NCBI GenBank assembly: GCA_030426085.1
Contig: JAUHYW010000019.1
Span: 1-64,000 of the forward strand
From: a bacterium
Lineage (GTDB): Bacteria; Myxococcota_A; Bradymonadia; UBA7976; UBA1532
DNA length: 64,000 bases
Direction of reading: 5' to 3'
Numbering within the stretch: position 1 is the stretch's first letter; each line of letters starts with the position of its first letter. Positions 15,770 through 26,485 of this stretch are shown here, in pieces. The notes under the pieces are model-generated. The model had not been told where the DNA came from. It was given only the letters and a program-made list of their open reading frames with translations, and ran no database searches. A program made the position numbers and the translations under genes.

Positions 15770-16898
15770 ATGAACATCGAATACTCCCCGACCGAACTCG
15801 AGGGCCGGATCACCTCCCTGCGCGAGCGTCTCGCCGACCTCGGGAGGTATCTTTGACGCCCCGAGCCGCCGGGAACGGGTCGCCGAGCTCGATCACCTGA
15901 GCGCCCAGCCCGACTTCTGGAACGACCAGGAGCGGGCCCAGACGCTGCTCAAGGAGCGCAACGACAACAAGAGCGTGCTCGACGAGCTCGATCGGGTCGG
16001 CACCCTCTGCGAAGAGGCCGAGATCATGATCGAGCTCGCCGAGGACGAGCCGGCCGGGCTCGCCGAGGCGGCCGGGGCGCTCGCGAGCGCCGAGCGGGTC
16101 GTCGAGCAGATGGAGTTCCGCCGCATGCTCGGCGGCAAGCACGACGCCGACAACTGCTATGTCAGCGTCAACGCCGGGGCCGGCGGCACCGAGAGCCAGG
16201 ACTGGGCCGAGATGCTGCTGCGCATGCTCACCCGGTACTGCGAGCGCAAGGGCTGGAAGACCGAGATCACCGACTACCAGGACGGTGAAGAGGCCGGCAT
16301 CAAGGGGGCCACCTTCCGGGTCGAGGGCGACTACGCCTTCGGCTACCTCAAGGCGGAGAACGGGGTGCACCGGCTGGTGCGCATCAGCCCCTACGACGCC
16401 CAGAAGCGGCGCCACACCAGCTTCGCGAGCGTCGCGGTGCTGCCCGAACTCGACGACGACATCGACATCGAGATCAACGACGCCGACCTGCGGGTGGACA
16501 CCTACCGGTCGAGCGGCGCCGGCGGGCAGCACGTCAACAAGACCGACTCCGCGGTGCGGCTGACCCACATCCCCACCGGGGTGGTCGTCGCCTGCCAGGC
16601 CGAGCGCAGCCAGCACAAGAACCGGGCCAAGGCGCTGAAGCTGCTGCAAGCCCGGCTCTACGAGCTGGAGCTCGAGAAGCGCACCGAGGAGCGCGACGCG
16701 CTGTACGCCGGCAAGGCCAAGATCGACTTCGGCAGCCAGATCCGGAGCTACGTGCTCCAGCCGTACCAGATGGTCAAGGACCTGCGGACCCAGTTCGAGT
16801 CGAGCAACCCCCAGGCGGTGCTCGACGGCGACCTCGACGGGCTGATCGAGGCGTTCCTGCTGATGCACGCCGGCGAAGGCGGCGACGCCGAGGCCTGA
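15770..16898 (+). CDS. prfB: Peptide chain release factor 2 (programmed +1 frameshift)
   Basis: Recognises UGA and UAA stop codons and releases the peptide. Translation starts at ATG 15770 (CGAGGAG upstream), reads 28 codons to an in-frame TGA at 15854-15856, then must shift +1 to continue at GAC 15855 for another 347 codons (375 residues in all). The catalytic GGQ is in SGAGGQHVNKTDSAVRLTH. The codon-reading tripeptide, normally SPF, reads SPY here (LVRISPYDAQKRRHTSF). RF2 regulates its own synthesis through the frameshift: low RF2 lets the ribosome pause at TGA and slip. Confidence 0.96.
15842..15857 (+). promoter_or_regulatory. prfB: RF2 programmed frameshift signal
   Basis: GGGAGGTATCTTTGAC: a Shine-Dalgarno-like GGGAGG, the slippery CTT codon, the TGA stop and a following C. 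This is the canonical RF2 autoregulatory site, here with the usual internal SD at its usual spacing. Confidence 0.95.
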
Positions 16899-16997
16899 TC
16901 GGGTCTGCCCGCCGCCGCCGCGGTCGAGCGCAACGTCGGCGGGCCCTCACCCCCCGCAAACCACGCAGCGGCGGGCTTCTCGGCGGATGCCCGCGAT

Positions 16998-17222
16998 CCA
17001 TCCACAGACTTGTCCACAGGGGCCCCGGGCGCACATCGCTCACACCTACATGTAGTCCACGTAGGACCCCGCACGGATCGGGTCGGTGTCGGCGGCATCT
17101 GGCGAGAATCCCATTCTGTAGAAGGGCTTTACGCCGGAATTCGGCCGTCTGTCGCCGCGCCGGGCGTCGCCCGGGTATCGCCCACGGCAACCCGCGCCCG
17201 GCTGTGAACAGCCTGTGGATAA
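16998..17222. promoter_or_regulatory. Cluster of DnaA-box-like sites
   Basis: A perfect box TGTGGATAA (TTATCCACA on minus) is at 17214-17222. TTGTCCACA at 17010-17018 matches 8 of 9. CCATCCACA at 16998-17006 and CTGTGAACA at about 17202-17210 match 7 of 9. They could bind DnaA as regulator or titration sites. Binding is inferred from consensus only. Confidence 0.45.
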
Positions 17223-17284
17223 CTCGGCCCGAACCGGGGAAAAACCGCGCCGAGGCGGCCTTTCGGGCCCCGTGGGCGGGCCGC

Positions 17285-17313
17285 TTGACCCGGTGCAGAC
17301 CAGACGCTAGGTT
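17285..17313 (+). promoter_or_regulatory. Candidate promoter of lysS
   Basis: TTGACC at 17285-17290 and TAGGTT at 17308-17313, 17-base spacer, 54 bases before the lysS start codon. Confidence 0.5.
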
Positions 17314-17367
17314 ACGCAGCCGCGCTGCGGCGTGCTTGCCGCCGAGACCCCCGAGGAGTGCCGGCCG

Positions 17368-18843
<1,476 letters not shown>

Positions 18844-18848
18844 TCCCG

Positions 18849-20522
18849 TTGGCCGTCGGCGCCTATGAGGGCCTGGTCGGCTGGCGGTACATCCTGCGCC
18901 GCCGCCGCCGCCCGCAGGTCCTCGTCGCGGGGCTGGCGGTGCTGCTCCTCGGAGCCGCGCTGTTCGGCGCCGGGGCCTGGATGCACTTCCGCACCGGCGC
19001 CGAGCTGTCGGTCTTCGGCAACGCGCCGGGCACCGCCCAGACGCTGATGGGCGTCGGGGGCGGGGTCGTCGCCTTCGGCTTCTGCCTGTCGCTCTTCGGC
19101 GCGCTCAACACCTTCCTGACGGTCTTCAGCGCGTTCAGCGCGTTCATGGTCACCATCGGCGTGGCCGAGGTCATCCTGGTGCTGGGGGTGATGAACGGCT
19201 TCCAGGGCGACCTGCGGGCCAAGATCATCGACACCTACGCCCACGTCGTGGTCGAGCCCGGCGAGGCGGGGGCCCACATCGAGGACTACCGGGCGCTGAC
19301 CGCCCGCATCCGGGGCGTCGAGGGCGTCGTCGGCGCGACCCCCACCCTGCGCACCGAGGTCATGATCAGCGCGCCGACCAACCTCGCCGCGGTGGCGCTG
19401 CAAGGCATCGACATCGACTCCATCGGGCAGGCCAACACCCTGCCCCGCACGGTGCAGCACGGCTGCCTGGAGGTGCTCGACGACCCCCGGCACACCTGCC
19501 GCCCGTGGCTGCTGCGCAACGCGATGCGGCTGAAGCGGCCGACCCCGTTCCAGGCGATGCTCTTCGACGCGCCGCACCTCGCCTTCCGCATCCCGGCGAA
19601 GGATCTGCCGCCGCCGCTGCCGGTGGAGCCGAACCCCGAAGACGCGCCCCCGCCCGATGACGGCGCCGGCGCGGCGGACGAGGTCGAGGACGAGTTCGCG
19701 TTCCCCGCGCCCCGCCAGCAGCGGGCCGGCCCCCCGCCGGGGCTGATGGTGGGGGCCGAGCTGCGGCGCAACCTGGCGCTGTGGCCCGACGAGGTGATCA
19801 ACGTCGTCTCGCCGTTCGGCGAGCTGGGCCCCGAGGGGCCGGTGCCCAAGAGCCGCCCGTTCCACCTCGCCGGCTGGTTCGCCTCGGGCATGCTGGAGTT
19901 CGATACCAAGCTGGCCTACGCCGGGCTGGCCGCGGTGCAGCGGTTCATGGGCCTGGGCGACGTCGCGGGGGCGGTGCAGATCCGGGTGGACGACCTGGAG
20001 AACGCCCGGGCGGTGCGCGACCGGCTGCGGGCGGCGCTGCCCGGTACGCTGCGGGTGACCGACTGGCAGGAGCGCAACCGCAACCTCTTCAGCGCGCTGA
20101 AGCTGGAGAAGATCGCGATGTTCCTGGTGCTCACCATCAACATCCTGCTGGCGGCCTTCTCGATCACCAGCACGCTGGTGATGACCATCATCGAGCGCAA
20201 GCGGGAGGTCGCCATCCTGATGGCGATGGGCTCGTCCAACGGGTCGGTGGTCCGCATCTTCATGGCCCAGGGCGCGTTCACCGGGGCCCTCGGCAGCGCG
20301 CTCGGCTCGACCATCGGGCTGGGGCTCGGCCTGACGTTGGCCACGTTGGGGTTGCCCTTGAACACCGACGTCTATTACATCTCCGCCATCCCGGTCGACG
20401 TCCGCGCCCTCGACGTGGTCGCGATCATCGTCGTCGCGCTGCTCGTCAGCCTCGCGTCCACCATCTACCCCGCGCGCTACGCGTCCCGACTGCGCCCCGT
20501 CGAAGGGCTCAACGCCGAATGA
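18849..20522 (+). CDS. lolC: Lipoprotein-releasing ABC transporter permease (LolC/LolE family)
   Basis: Inner-membrane subunit that extracts lipoproteins for transfer towards the outer membrane. The start is TTG 18849, 5 bases after lysS. At 557 residues it is well over the usual roughly 410. There are extra hydrophobic segments near the N-terminus (residues 22-45 and 65-90) and an acidic, proline-rich insert in the periplasmic domain at about 255-300 ([20 protein letters not shown]). Family blocks include [38 protein letters not shown] and three C-terminal membrane helices. Only one permease gene is present, so it may work as a homodimer (LolF-like). Confidence 0.88.
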   Translation: MAVGAYEGLVGWRYILRRRRRPQVLVAGLAVLLLGAALFGAGAWMHFRTGAELSVFGNAPGTAQTLMGVGGGVVAFGFCLSLFGALNTFLTVFSAFSAFMVTIGVAEVILVLGVMNGFQGDLRAKIIDTYAHVVVEPGEAGAHIEDYRALTARIRGVEGVVGATPTLRTEVMISAPTNLAAVALQGIDIDSIGQANTLPRTVQHGCLEVLDDPRHTCRPWLLRNAMRLKRPTPFQAMLFDAPHLAFRIPAKDLPPPLPVEPNPEDAPPPDDGAGAADEVEDEFAFPAPRQQRAGPPPGLMVGAELRRNLALWPDEVINVVSPFGELGPEGPVPKSRPFHLAGWFASGMLEFDTKLAYAGLAAVQRFMGLGDVAGAVQIRVDDLENARAVRDRLRAALPGTLRVTDWQERNRNLFSALKLEKIAMFLVLTINILLAAFSITSTLVMTIIERKREVAILMAMGSSNGSVVRIFMAQGAFTGALGSALGSTIGLGLGLTLATLGLPLNTDVYYISAIPVDVRALDVVAIIVVALLVSLASTIYPARYASRLRPVEGLNAE

Positions 20523-21208
20523 CCGCCCCCCTGCTCGAGACCCGCGGGCTCTGCAAGAGCTTCCACCACGACGGCCGCGCGCTGAACGTGCTGCAGGACG
20601 TCGATCTGGTGGTCGAGCGGGGTGAGCGCATCGCGGTGGTCGGCAGCTCGGGCGCCGGCAAGAGCACGCTGCTGCACGTCCTGGGCACGCTCGACCGGCC
20701 GACCGCGGGGCATGTGCTGTTCGAGGGCACCGACGTCTTCGCGATGGGCGGCCGGCGGCTGGCGGCGTTCCGCAACCGCTCGATCGGGTTCATGTTCCAG
20801 TTCCACCACCTGCTGCCGGAGTTCACCGCCCTGGAGAACGTGATGATGCCGGCCCTCATCGGGCGTCGGGCGAAGGGCGAGGCGCAGGCCGAGGCCGAGA
20901 AGTGGCTGGCGGCGGTGGGGCTGACCGAGCGGGTGAGCCATCGGCCGGGCGAGCTGAGCGGGGGCGAGCAGCAGCGGGTCGCGCTGGCCCGGGCGCTGAT
21001 GACCCGGCCGGCGCTGCTGCTGGCCGACGAGCCGACGGGCAACCTCGACAGTACGACCAGCGAGGGCATCCACCGGCTCTTCGACCAGATCAACGAAGAG
21101 CACGGCACGGCGATGCTGGTGGTGACCCACAATCACGCCCTCGCCAGCCGCATGCCGCGCCGGCTGCACATGGTCGACGGCCGCCTCGAGACGTGGGAGG
21201 GCGAGTGA
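20519..21208 (+). CDS. lolD: Lipoprotein-releasing ABC transporter ATPase
   Basis: Energises the permease encoded just upstream. 229 residues starting at ATG 20519, overlapping the lolC stop (ATGA). Walker A is GSSGAGKS near residue 41, the signature [15 protein letters not shown] near 147, Walker [13 protein letters not shown] near 168 and the switch His in VVTHNH. Longer upstream reading in the same frame lies inside lolC and is a shadow. The stop overlaps the bamA start (TGATG). Confidence 0.95.
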   Translation: MTAPLLETRGLCKSFHHDGRALNVLQDVDLVVERGERIAVVGSSGAGKSTLLHVLGTLDRPTAGHVLFEGTDVFAMGGRRLAAFRNRSIGFMFQFHHLLPEFTALENVMMPALIGRRAKGEAQAEAEKWLAAVGLTERVSHRPGELSGGEQQRVALARALMTRPALLLADEPTGNLDSTTSEGIHRLFDQINEEHGTAMLVVTHNHALASRMPRRLHMVDGRLETWEGE

Positions 21209-23517
21209 TGCGCCGGGGGCTCGTGATCGCGGTGGTGCTGCTCGGGCTGCTCACGCTCGCCGGGCCGGCGCTGGCCCAGGTGGTCGACGAGATCCGGGTG
21301 CAGGGCAACCGCCGCTCGGAGGCCGACGCGATCCTGCGGGTGATCGGCCAGCGCCCGGGGCAGCCGCTCGATCGGGATCAGATCCGGCGGGACATCGCCC
21401 GGGTCTTCCGGCTGGGCTTCTACACCGACGTCAAGGTCGATCTGTCGACGCTCGAGGGCAAGCAGGTGCTGACCTTCGTCGTCGCCGAGAAGCCCTCGGT
21501 GCGCCAGGTCCGCTACGTGGGCAACGACGAGCTGGACGAGGACGAGCTCGGCGAGGTGGTCGACATCCGCCCGTTCGGCATCCTCGATCTGGCCAAGGTG
21601 GCCCGCAACGCGGACAAGATCCGCGATCTGTATATCGAGAAGGGCTTCTTCCTCGCCGAGGTCGACTGGGACATCCTCGAGCTGCGCGACAATCAGGTCG
21701 ACGTGCTCTTCCGCATCGTCGAGAAGGAGGAGGTCACCGTCGCCCGCATGGTCATCGTGGGCAACGAGGCGCTGACCGACGAGTTCATCAAGGAGCGCAT
21801 CGAGACCCGCGAGGGCGACGCGCTCTCGTTCATGACCGGGGCCGGGGCGTTCCAGAACGAGGCGTTCGAGCGGGACCAGCTCCGCATCGCGCAGTTCTAT
21901 TACGACCAGGGCTACATCAAGGCCCGGGTCGGCCAGCCGCGGGTCGAGCTGAGCCCCGACCGGGCCCGGCTCTTCATCACCATCCCGGTCGAAGAGGGCG
22001 AGCGCTACCGCACCGCCGAGGTGGACGTCGTCGGCGACTTCCTCGAAGAGCACCCCAAAGAGCAGGTCATGACCCTCGTGGCCCTCGAACCGGGCGAGTG
22101 GTTCAGCTCGACCCAGCTCCGCATGACCATCGACGCGGTCGGCGAGCTGTACAAGGACGAGGGCTACGCCTACGTCAACGTGACCCCCGACACCCGGGTC
22201 GACGAAGAGGACAAGACCGTCGCGCTGACGATCTCGGTGCAGAAGGGCGAGAAGGTGCGCATCGGGCGCATCTCGATGGTCGGCAACACCCGCACCCGGG
22301 ACAAGGTCATCCGCCGCGAGATGCGGCTGTACGAGGGCGAGTACTACTCGTCGTCGGGGCTCAAGCGCTCCGAGCGGCTGATCAACCGGCTCGGCTTCTT
22401 CGAAACGGTGACCATCCGCACGATGCGGGGGGCCGACGACGGGCTGATGGACATCGTCGTCGAGGTCAAGGAGAAGCCCACCGGCACGTTCCAGATCGGG
22501 GCCGGCTTCAGCTCGATCGAGAGCTTCGTGGCCCAGGCCCAGATCTCGCAGAACAACCTCTTCGGCCGGGGGCAGACGCTGAGCCTGCAAGCCCAGCTCT
22601 CGTCGCTGCGCAGCATCGCCAACGTGCAGTTCGCCGACGACTACTTCCTCGACAGCCGGGTGCGCTTCGCCACCAACCTGTACCGCTACGAGACGAGCTA
22701 CGAGGACTTCACCCGGGAGAGCCTGGGCGGTGACATCACCTTCGGCTACCCGCTGACCGACGACTGGAGCGTGGCGGCGACCTACACCCTGGAAGAGGTC
22801 TCGGTCAGCGAGGGCGGCTACGGGGGCAGCGGCGGCGGGGTGCGCATCCACAACCTGTACGGGCGCGGCATCACCAGCTCGCTGAAGGGCAGCCTGTTCT
22901 ACGACACCCGCAACAACCGGCTCTTCCCCAGCGCGGGCATCTACGCGGCGGGCAGCGTCGAGCACGCCGACGAGATCTTCCTCTCGGAGAACGAGTTCAC
23001 CCGCTACACCCTCATCGGGCGCTACTACTACGATCTGGGCCTGGGCATCGTCGCCAAGGTCAACGGCAAGTGGGGGCTCATCACCAGCCCCGACCCCCGG
23101 GGCGTGCCGCTCTTCGAGCGCTTCTTCGTCGGCGGCCCGCTGTCGGTGCGCGGCTTCCGCCGGCTGACGCTGGGGCCCGAGATCGACGTGCCGGCCTCGG
23201 CCGAGCCCGACGCGCCCAACCGCAACCCGGCGGTCAACATCGGGGGCACCGAGCAGTTCATCGTCAACCTCGAGCTCGAGTTCCCCATCTTCGAGCGGGT
23301 GGGCATCCGGGGGGTCGGCTTCATCGACGGGGGCAACGCCTTCGATCGGGCCGAGCCCTACCTCGACAAGCTCACCGGGCTGCGCTACGCCTGGGGCTTC
23401 GGTATCCGCTGGTTCTCGCCGATCGGCCCCCTGCGCTTCGAGTGGGGTTTCCCCTTCGCGCCACGCGGGGATGAAGAAGAGAGCGTCTTCGAGTTCTCCA
23501 TCGGCAACTTCTTCTAG
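21208..23517 (+). CDS. bamA: Outer membrane protein assembly factor BamA
   Basis: Core of the Bam machine that folds beta-barrels into the outer membrane. 769 residues from ATG 21208, with signal peptide [23 protein letters not shown]. Five POTRA domains follow (about 25-420; starts such as VDEIRVQGNRRSEAD and VRIGRISMVGNTRTRDKVI). The 16-strand barrel has the family VRGF motif (GGPLSVRGFRRLTLG) and ends in SIGNFF with the expected terminal Phe. It overlaps lolD by one base, linking lipoprotein and barrel biogenesis in one transcript. Confidence 0.96.
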   Translation: MRRGLVIAVVLLGLLTLAGPALAQVVDEIRVQGNRRSEADAILRVIGQRPGQPLDRDQIRRDIARVFRLGFYTDVKVDLSTLEGKQVLTFVVAEKPSVRQVRYVGNDELDEDELGEVVDIRPFGILDLAKVARNADKIRDLYIEKGFFLAEVDWDILELRDNQVDVLFRIVEKEEVTVARMVIVGNEALTDEFIKERIETREGDALSFMTGAGAFQNEAFERDQLRIAQFYYDQGYIKARVGQPRVELSPDRARLFITIPVEEGERYRTAEVDVVGDFLEEHPKEQVMTLVALEPGEWFSSTQLRMTIDAVGELYKDEGYAYVNVTPDTRVDEEDKTVALTISVQKGEKVRIGRISMVGNTRTRDKVIRREMRLYEGEYYSSSGLKRSERLINRLGFFETVTIRTMRGADDGLMDIVVEVKEKPTGTFQIGAGFSSIESFVAQAQISQNNLFGRGQTLSLQAQLSSLRSIANVQFADDYFLDSRVRFATNLYRYETSYEDFTRESLGGDITFGYPLTDDWSVAATYTLEEVSVSEGGYGGSGGGVRIHNLYGRGITSSLKGSLFYDTRNNRLFPSAGIYAAGSVEHADEIFLSENEFTRYTLIGRYYYDLGLGIVAKVNGKWGLITSPDPRGVPLFERFFVGGPLSVRGFRRLTLGPEIDVPASAEPDAPNRNPAVNIGGTEQFIVNLELEFPIFERVGIRGVGFIDGGNAFDRAEPYLDKLTGLRYAWGFGIRWFSPIGPLRFEWGFPFAPRGDEEESVFEFSIGNFF

Positions 23518-23681
23518 GAGGCTGTAGTGCACAGCCCGACACTTCGCCCAGCACGGTTCCGTTCGCCGATTTCGGTGTCGTTCGGCGCTCGAAATACGTC
23601 GAGTATTTCTGCGGCCTCCCTCCTTGAACTCGACGAACGGCCCCGCACCGGGCTCGGTCGTCTGCGCCCTACAGTCTCCTA
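23515..23681. mobile_element. 167-bp palindromic element with inverted ends (MITE/REP-like)
   Basis: TAGGAGGCTGTAG at 23515-23527 faces CTACAGTCTCCTA at 23669-23681, 12 of 13 paired. The left end includes the bamA stop codon and the right end abuts the Skp ribosome-binding site. Inside, GAAATAC and GTATTTC (23591-23609) form a 7-bp hairpin with a 5-base loop. No gene is encoded. It could be a non-autonomous transposon remnant or an intra-operon processing or attenuation site. Confidence 0.5.
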
Positions 23682-23691
23682 GGGAGTCATC

Positions 23692-24222
23692 ATGCGTTCG
23701 TTCTCCGTCGGTCTCGCCGCCCTGCTCGTATTCTCCGGCCTCTCGCTCGCTGCGGCTTCGGCCTCGGCCGAGGTCAAGATCGCCTACGTCGACCTGCAGC
23801 GGGCGCTGCTCGAGGTGGAGGACGGCAAGAAGGCCAAGGCCGAGCTCGAGAAGCTCAAGGCCGACCGTCAGAAGGAGCTGGACGCGGCCCAGACCGAGGT
23901 CCGCAAGCTCAAGGAAGCCTTCGACGCTCAGGTCGAGTTCATGAAGCCCGAGGTGAAGCAGCAGAAGCAGATGGAGCTGGCCCAGAAGCTCCAGATGCTG
24001 CAGCAGACCTTCGCCGAGAAGCAGAAGGAGCTCGTCAAGCGCGAGGCCGAGCTGACCAAGAAGATCTTCGCCCGCATGGGCGCGATCCTGTCCCAGGTCG
24101 GCGAGAAGGAGGGCTACACGATGATCTTCGAGAAGACGGAGTCGTCGCTGCTGTGGGCCCCCAAGCACCTCGATCTGACCAACGACCTCATCCGGCGCTA
24201 CAACGCCGGCGAGGGCAAGTAG
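23692..24222 (+). CDS. skp: OmpH/Skp family periplasmic chaperone
   Basis: Periplasmic holdase that carries unfolded outer-membrane proteins to Bam. 176 residues with signal peptide (about 1-25, ending ASASAEV). VKIAYVDLQRALLEVEDGKKA is the family start. A long coiled-coil of Lys, Glu and Gln-rich helices follows (about 45-145), forming the tentacles. Position between bamA and lpxD is the classical arrangement. Confidence 0.93.
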   Translation: MRSFSVGLAALLVFSGLSLAAASASAEVKIAYVDLQRALLEVEDGKKAKAELEKLKADRQKELDAAQTEVRKLKEAFDAQVEFMKPEVKQQKQMELAQKLQMLQQTFAEKQKELVKREAELTKKIFARMGAILSQVGEKEGYTMIFEKTESSLLWAPKHLDLTNDLIRRYNAGEGK

Positions 24223-24283
24223 CCCCGACCCGCCCCGCGCTCGGCGAGCAGCCGACGCCCCACCCGACCCGACGCCACCGCTG

Positions 24284-25255
24284 ATGCGACTCGCCGACCT
24301 CGCCGCTCGCCTCGACGCCCGCCTCGACGGCGACGGTGATCGACGAATCCTGCGGGTCGCCCCGCTCGACACGGCCGGCTCCGATGCGCTGGCCGGGCTC
24401 TTCGAACGCCGCTTCCGCGAGGCCGCCGGCCGCACCGAGGCCGCCGCGGTCGTCGTCGACGAGGCCCTGGCCGAGGCGCTGCCCCCCGGCTGCGCGCGCC
24501 TCGTGCACCCCGAGCCCCGCGCCGCCTGGGGCAACGCGCTGCGCTTGCTGCACCCCCGCCCACCGCTGACGCCGCCGCCGCCGGGGATCGATCCCCGGGC
24601 GGTGGTGCACCCGACGGCGCAGGTGGCGCCCGACGCTCGGGTCGGGCCGTTCGCGGTGGTCGACGCCGAGGCCCGCGTCGGCCCCGGGGCGGCGATCTTC
24701 GCCTTCGTGCACGTCGGACCGGGCGCGGTGGTGGGGCCGGACGCGGTGCTCGCGACCCGGGCCAGCGTGCTCGATGGCTGCGCCATCGGCGCCGGGAGCT
24801 GGATCGGGCCGGGCGCGGTCATCGGCTCGGTGGGCTTCGGGATCGACCGCGCGGGGCGCCTGCCGCACGTCGGCCGGGTGCGCGTCGGCGCGGGGGTCAC
24901 CATCGGGGCTCAGAGCTGCGTCGACCGGGCCACGGTGGGCGAGACGGTGATCGGGGACGGAGCCCACCTCGACAATCTGGTGCAGGTGGGCCACAACGCG
25001 CACATCGGGCCCCGGGCAGTGCTCTGCGGTCAGGTGGGCATCGCCGGCGGCGCCCGGATCGGGGCCGGGGTCGTCATCGGGGGTCAGGCCGGCGTGGCGG
25101 GGCACGTCACGGTGGGGCCGGGCGTCCGGCTGGCGGCGCAGAGCGGAGTGACCAAGAGCCTGCGCGCGCCGGGGGATTACAGCGGTCACCCGGCCGAGCC
25201 GAACCGGGCTCGGCTGCGGCGACTGGCCCGCGAGCGACGGGGCGAGCATGAGTGA
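24284..25255 (+). CDS. lpxD: UDP-3-O-acylglucosamine N-acyltransferase
   Basis: Adds the N-linked acyl chain in lipid A synthesis. 323 residues. The N-terminal uridine-binding domain (about 1-100) is followed by a left-handed beta-helix of hexapeptide repeats (for example HPTAQVAPDARVGPFAVVD). The catalytic histidine is expected in NLVQVGHNAHIGPRAVLCG near residue 240. The last 8 bases overlap the lpxA start. The 61 bases after skp contain no obvious promoter, consistent with operon transcription. Confidence 0.92.
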   Translation: MRLADLAARLDARLDGDGDRRILRVAPLDTAGSDALAGLFERRFREAAGRTEAAAVVVDEALAEALPPGCARLVHPEPRAAWGNALRLLHPRPPLTPPPPGIDPRAVVHPTAQVAPDARVGPFAVVDAEARVGPGAAIFAFVHVGPGAVVGPDAVLATRASVLDGCAIGAGSWIGPGAVIGSVGFGIDRAGRLPHVGRVRVGAGVTIGAQSCVDRATVGETVIGDGAHLDNLVQVGHNAHIGPRAVLCGQVGIAGGARIGAGVVIGGQAGVAGHVTVGPGVRLAAQSGVTKSLRAPGDYSGHPAEPNRARLRRLARERRGEHE

Positions 25256-26048
25256 CGGCGCGCGGGTCGACCCCGGGGCGCGGATCGACGCCACCGCGCA
25301 GCTCGGCGAGGGCGTGCGGGTCGGGGTCGGTGCGGTCATCGGGGCCCACGCAGTCCTGGGGCCCGGCTGCCGGGTCGAGCCCTACGGCGTCGTCGGCCCC
25401 CACACCGCGCTCGGATCGGGGTGCCACGTCTTCTCGTTCGCCGTCGTCGGGGCCGCGGCCCAGGATCGACACACCGATCCCGACGCCCCCCACCGACTCG
25501 TCTGCGGGGCCGACAACCGTTTCCGGGAAGGGGTGACGGTCTCGCGGGGCACGGCCCACGGCGGGGGCGAGACCCGGCTGGGCGACGGCAACCTGTTGAT
25601 GGCGCACAGCCACGTCGGGCACGACTGCCGGCTGGGCGACCACAATACGCTGGCCAACGGGGTGAGCCTCGCCGGCCACGTCGAGGTCGGCGATCGGGTG
25701 ACCCTCGGGGGGCACGCCGGGGTGCATCAGTTCGTGCGGGTCGGCGATCTGGCGCTCGTCGCGGCCAACGCCATGGTCAGCCGGGACGTGCCGCCGTACT
25801 GCATCGCCGCCGGCGACCGGGCGACCGCCCGGGGCCTGAACGTGACCGGTCTGCGCCGGGCGGGCCTCTCGAGCGAGGTGCGAGGCGCGTTGAAGCGGGC
25901 CTTCCGGGCCGTCCTGCGCAGCCCGGCCGAGCACGGCGGGCGACGGGCCGCGGCCGAAGCCCGGCTTCGGGATCCGGTGCCCGAGGTGGCCGCTTTCGCC
26001 GCCTTCGTGCTCGGCGCCCGGCGGGGCGTCATCGCCCCCCGCCGATGA
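25248..26048 (+). CDS. lpxA: Acyl-ACP--UDP-GlcNAc O-acyltransferase
   Basis: First step of lipid A synthesis. 266 residues: hexapeptide repeats at the N-terminus, the catalytic-His block NLLMAHSHVGHDCRLGDHN near residue 120, the LGGHAGVHQFVRVGDLA block and a C-terminal helical domain. The gene overlaps lpxD by 8 bases. The fabZ gene that commonly separates lpxD and lpxA is absent. Together with lpxD it implies a lipid A-bearing outer membrane. Confidence 0.93.
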   Translation: MSDGARVDPGARIDATAQLGEGVRVGVGAVIGAHAVLGPGCRVEPYGVVGPHTALGSGCHVFSFAVVGAAAQDRHTDPDAPHRLVCGADNRFREGVTVSRGTAHGGGETRLGDGNLLMAHSHVGHDCRLGDHNTLANGVSLAGHVEVGDRVTLGGHAGVHQFVRVGDLALVAANAMVSRDVPPYCIAAGDRATARGLNVTGLRRAGLSSEVRGALKRAFRAVLRSPAEHGGRRAAAEARLRDPVPEVAAFAAFVLGARRGVIAPRR

Positions 26049-26072
26049 CCGGAAGCGGTGGTCACAGGGTGG

Positions 26073-26101
26073 TTGACACACCCCCCCGACGCCGATATTT
26101 T
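26073..26101 (+). promoter_or_regulatory. Strong sigma-70-type promoter
   Basis: TTGACA at 26073-26078 (perfect -35) and TATTTT at 26096-26101 with a 17-base spacer, 53 bases before the SCP2 gene. Confidence 0.7.
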
Positions 26102-26154
26102 CGTGCGCCTCGCGATCCACAGAGGCTCAGCCTACTCACCGGGAGAATAAGCCA

Positions 26155-26481
26155 GTGACCGACAAGGAAAGCGTCAAGAGCATCTTCGAGGACAAGATCG
26201 CCGAGCGGGCGCCGAAGGCCACCGACATCGACGCGATCTTCTTCTTCGACATCACCGGTGACGACCCCGGCAAGTGGATCGTCGACCTCACCGACACCGG
26301 CGAGGTCCGGCCCGCCACCGGCGACGAGAAGGCCGACTGCACCATCGAGATGGACGCGGGCGACTTCAAGGATCTGGTGCACGGGCGGCAGAACGGCCAG
26401 ATGCTGTTCATGGCCGGCAAGCTCACCGTCAGCGGCAACATGGGCCTGGCGCTCAAGCTCGGCCAGCTCGTCCAGGGCTGA
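26155..26481 (+). CDS. SCP2 sterol-binding domain protein
   Basis: A 108-residue single SCP2 domain, a lipid-binding fold found free-standing in bacteria. It starts at GTG 26155 with GGGAG upstream. DIDAIFFFDITGDDPGKWIVDL, ADCTIEMDAGDFKDLVHGR and the C-terminal LTVSGNMGLALKLGQL are conserved blocks. The gene ends 4 bases before the acyl-CoA transferase gene, so both may act on fatty or steroid acyl-CoAs. This link is inference from context. Confidence 0.92.
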   Translation: MTDKESVKSIFEDKIAERAPKATDIDAIFFFDITGDDPGKWIVDLTDTGEVRPATGDEKADCTIEMDAGDFKDLVHGRQNGQMLFMAGKLTVSGNMGLALKLGQLVQG

Positions 26482-26485
26482 GCCG

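Larger units (their letters stand above)
16899..17367. other. Gene-free interval between prfB and lysS
   Basis: 469 bases without a supported gene on either strand. It holds DnaA-box-like sites, an imperfect palindrome CCTACATGTAGTCCACGTAGG at 17045-17065 and the lysS promoter near its right end. No AT-rich unwinding element and no dnaA or dnaN neighbour are seen, so an origin is not claimed. Confidence 0.6.

Noticed and set aside
16899-17367. Chromosomal origin of replication
   Set aside because: DnaA boxes are present, but there is no AT-rich unwinding stretch and no dnaA, dnaN, gyrB or rpmH nearby.
21133-24903. Open frame of 1256 codons antisense to bamA, skp and lpxD
   Set aside because: Lies opposite three well-identified genes and shows the complementary codon bias, with no domains.
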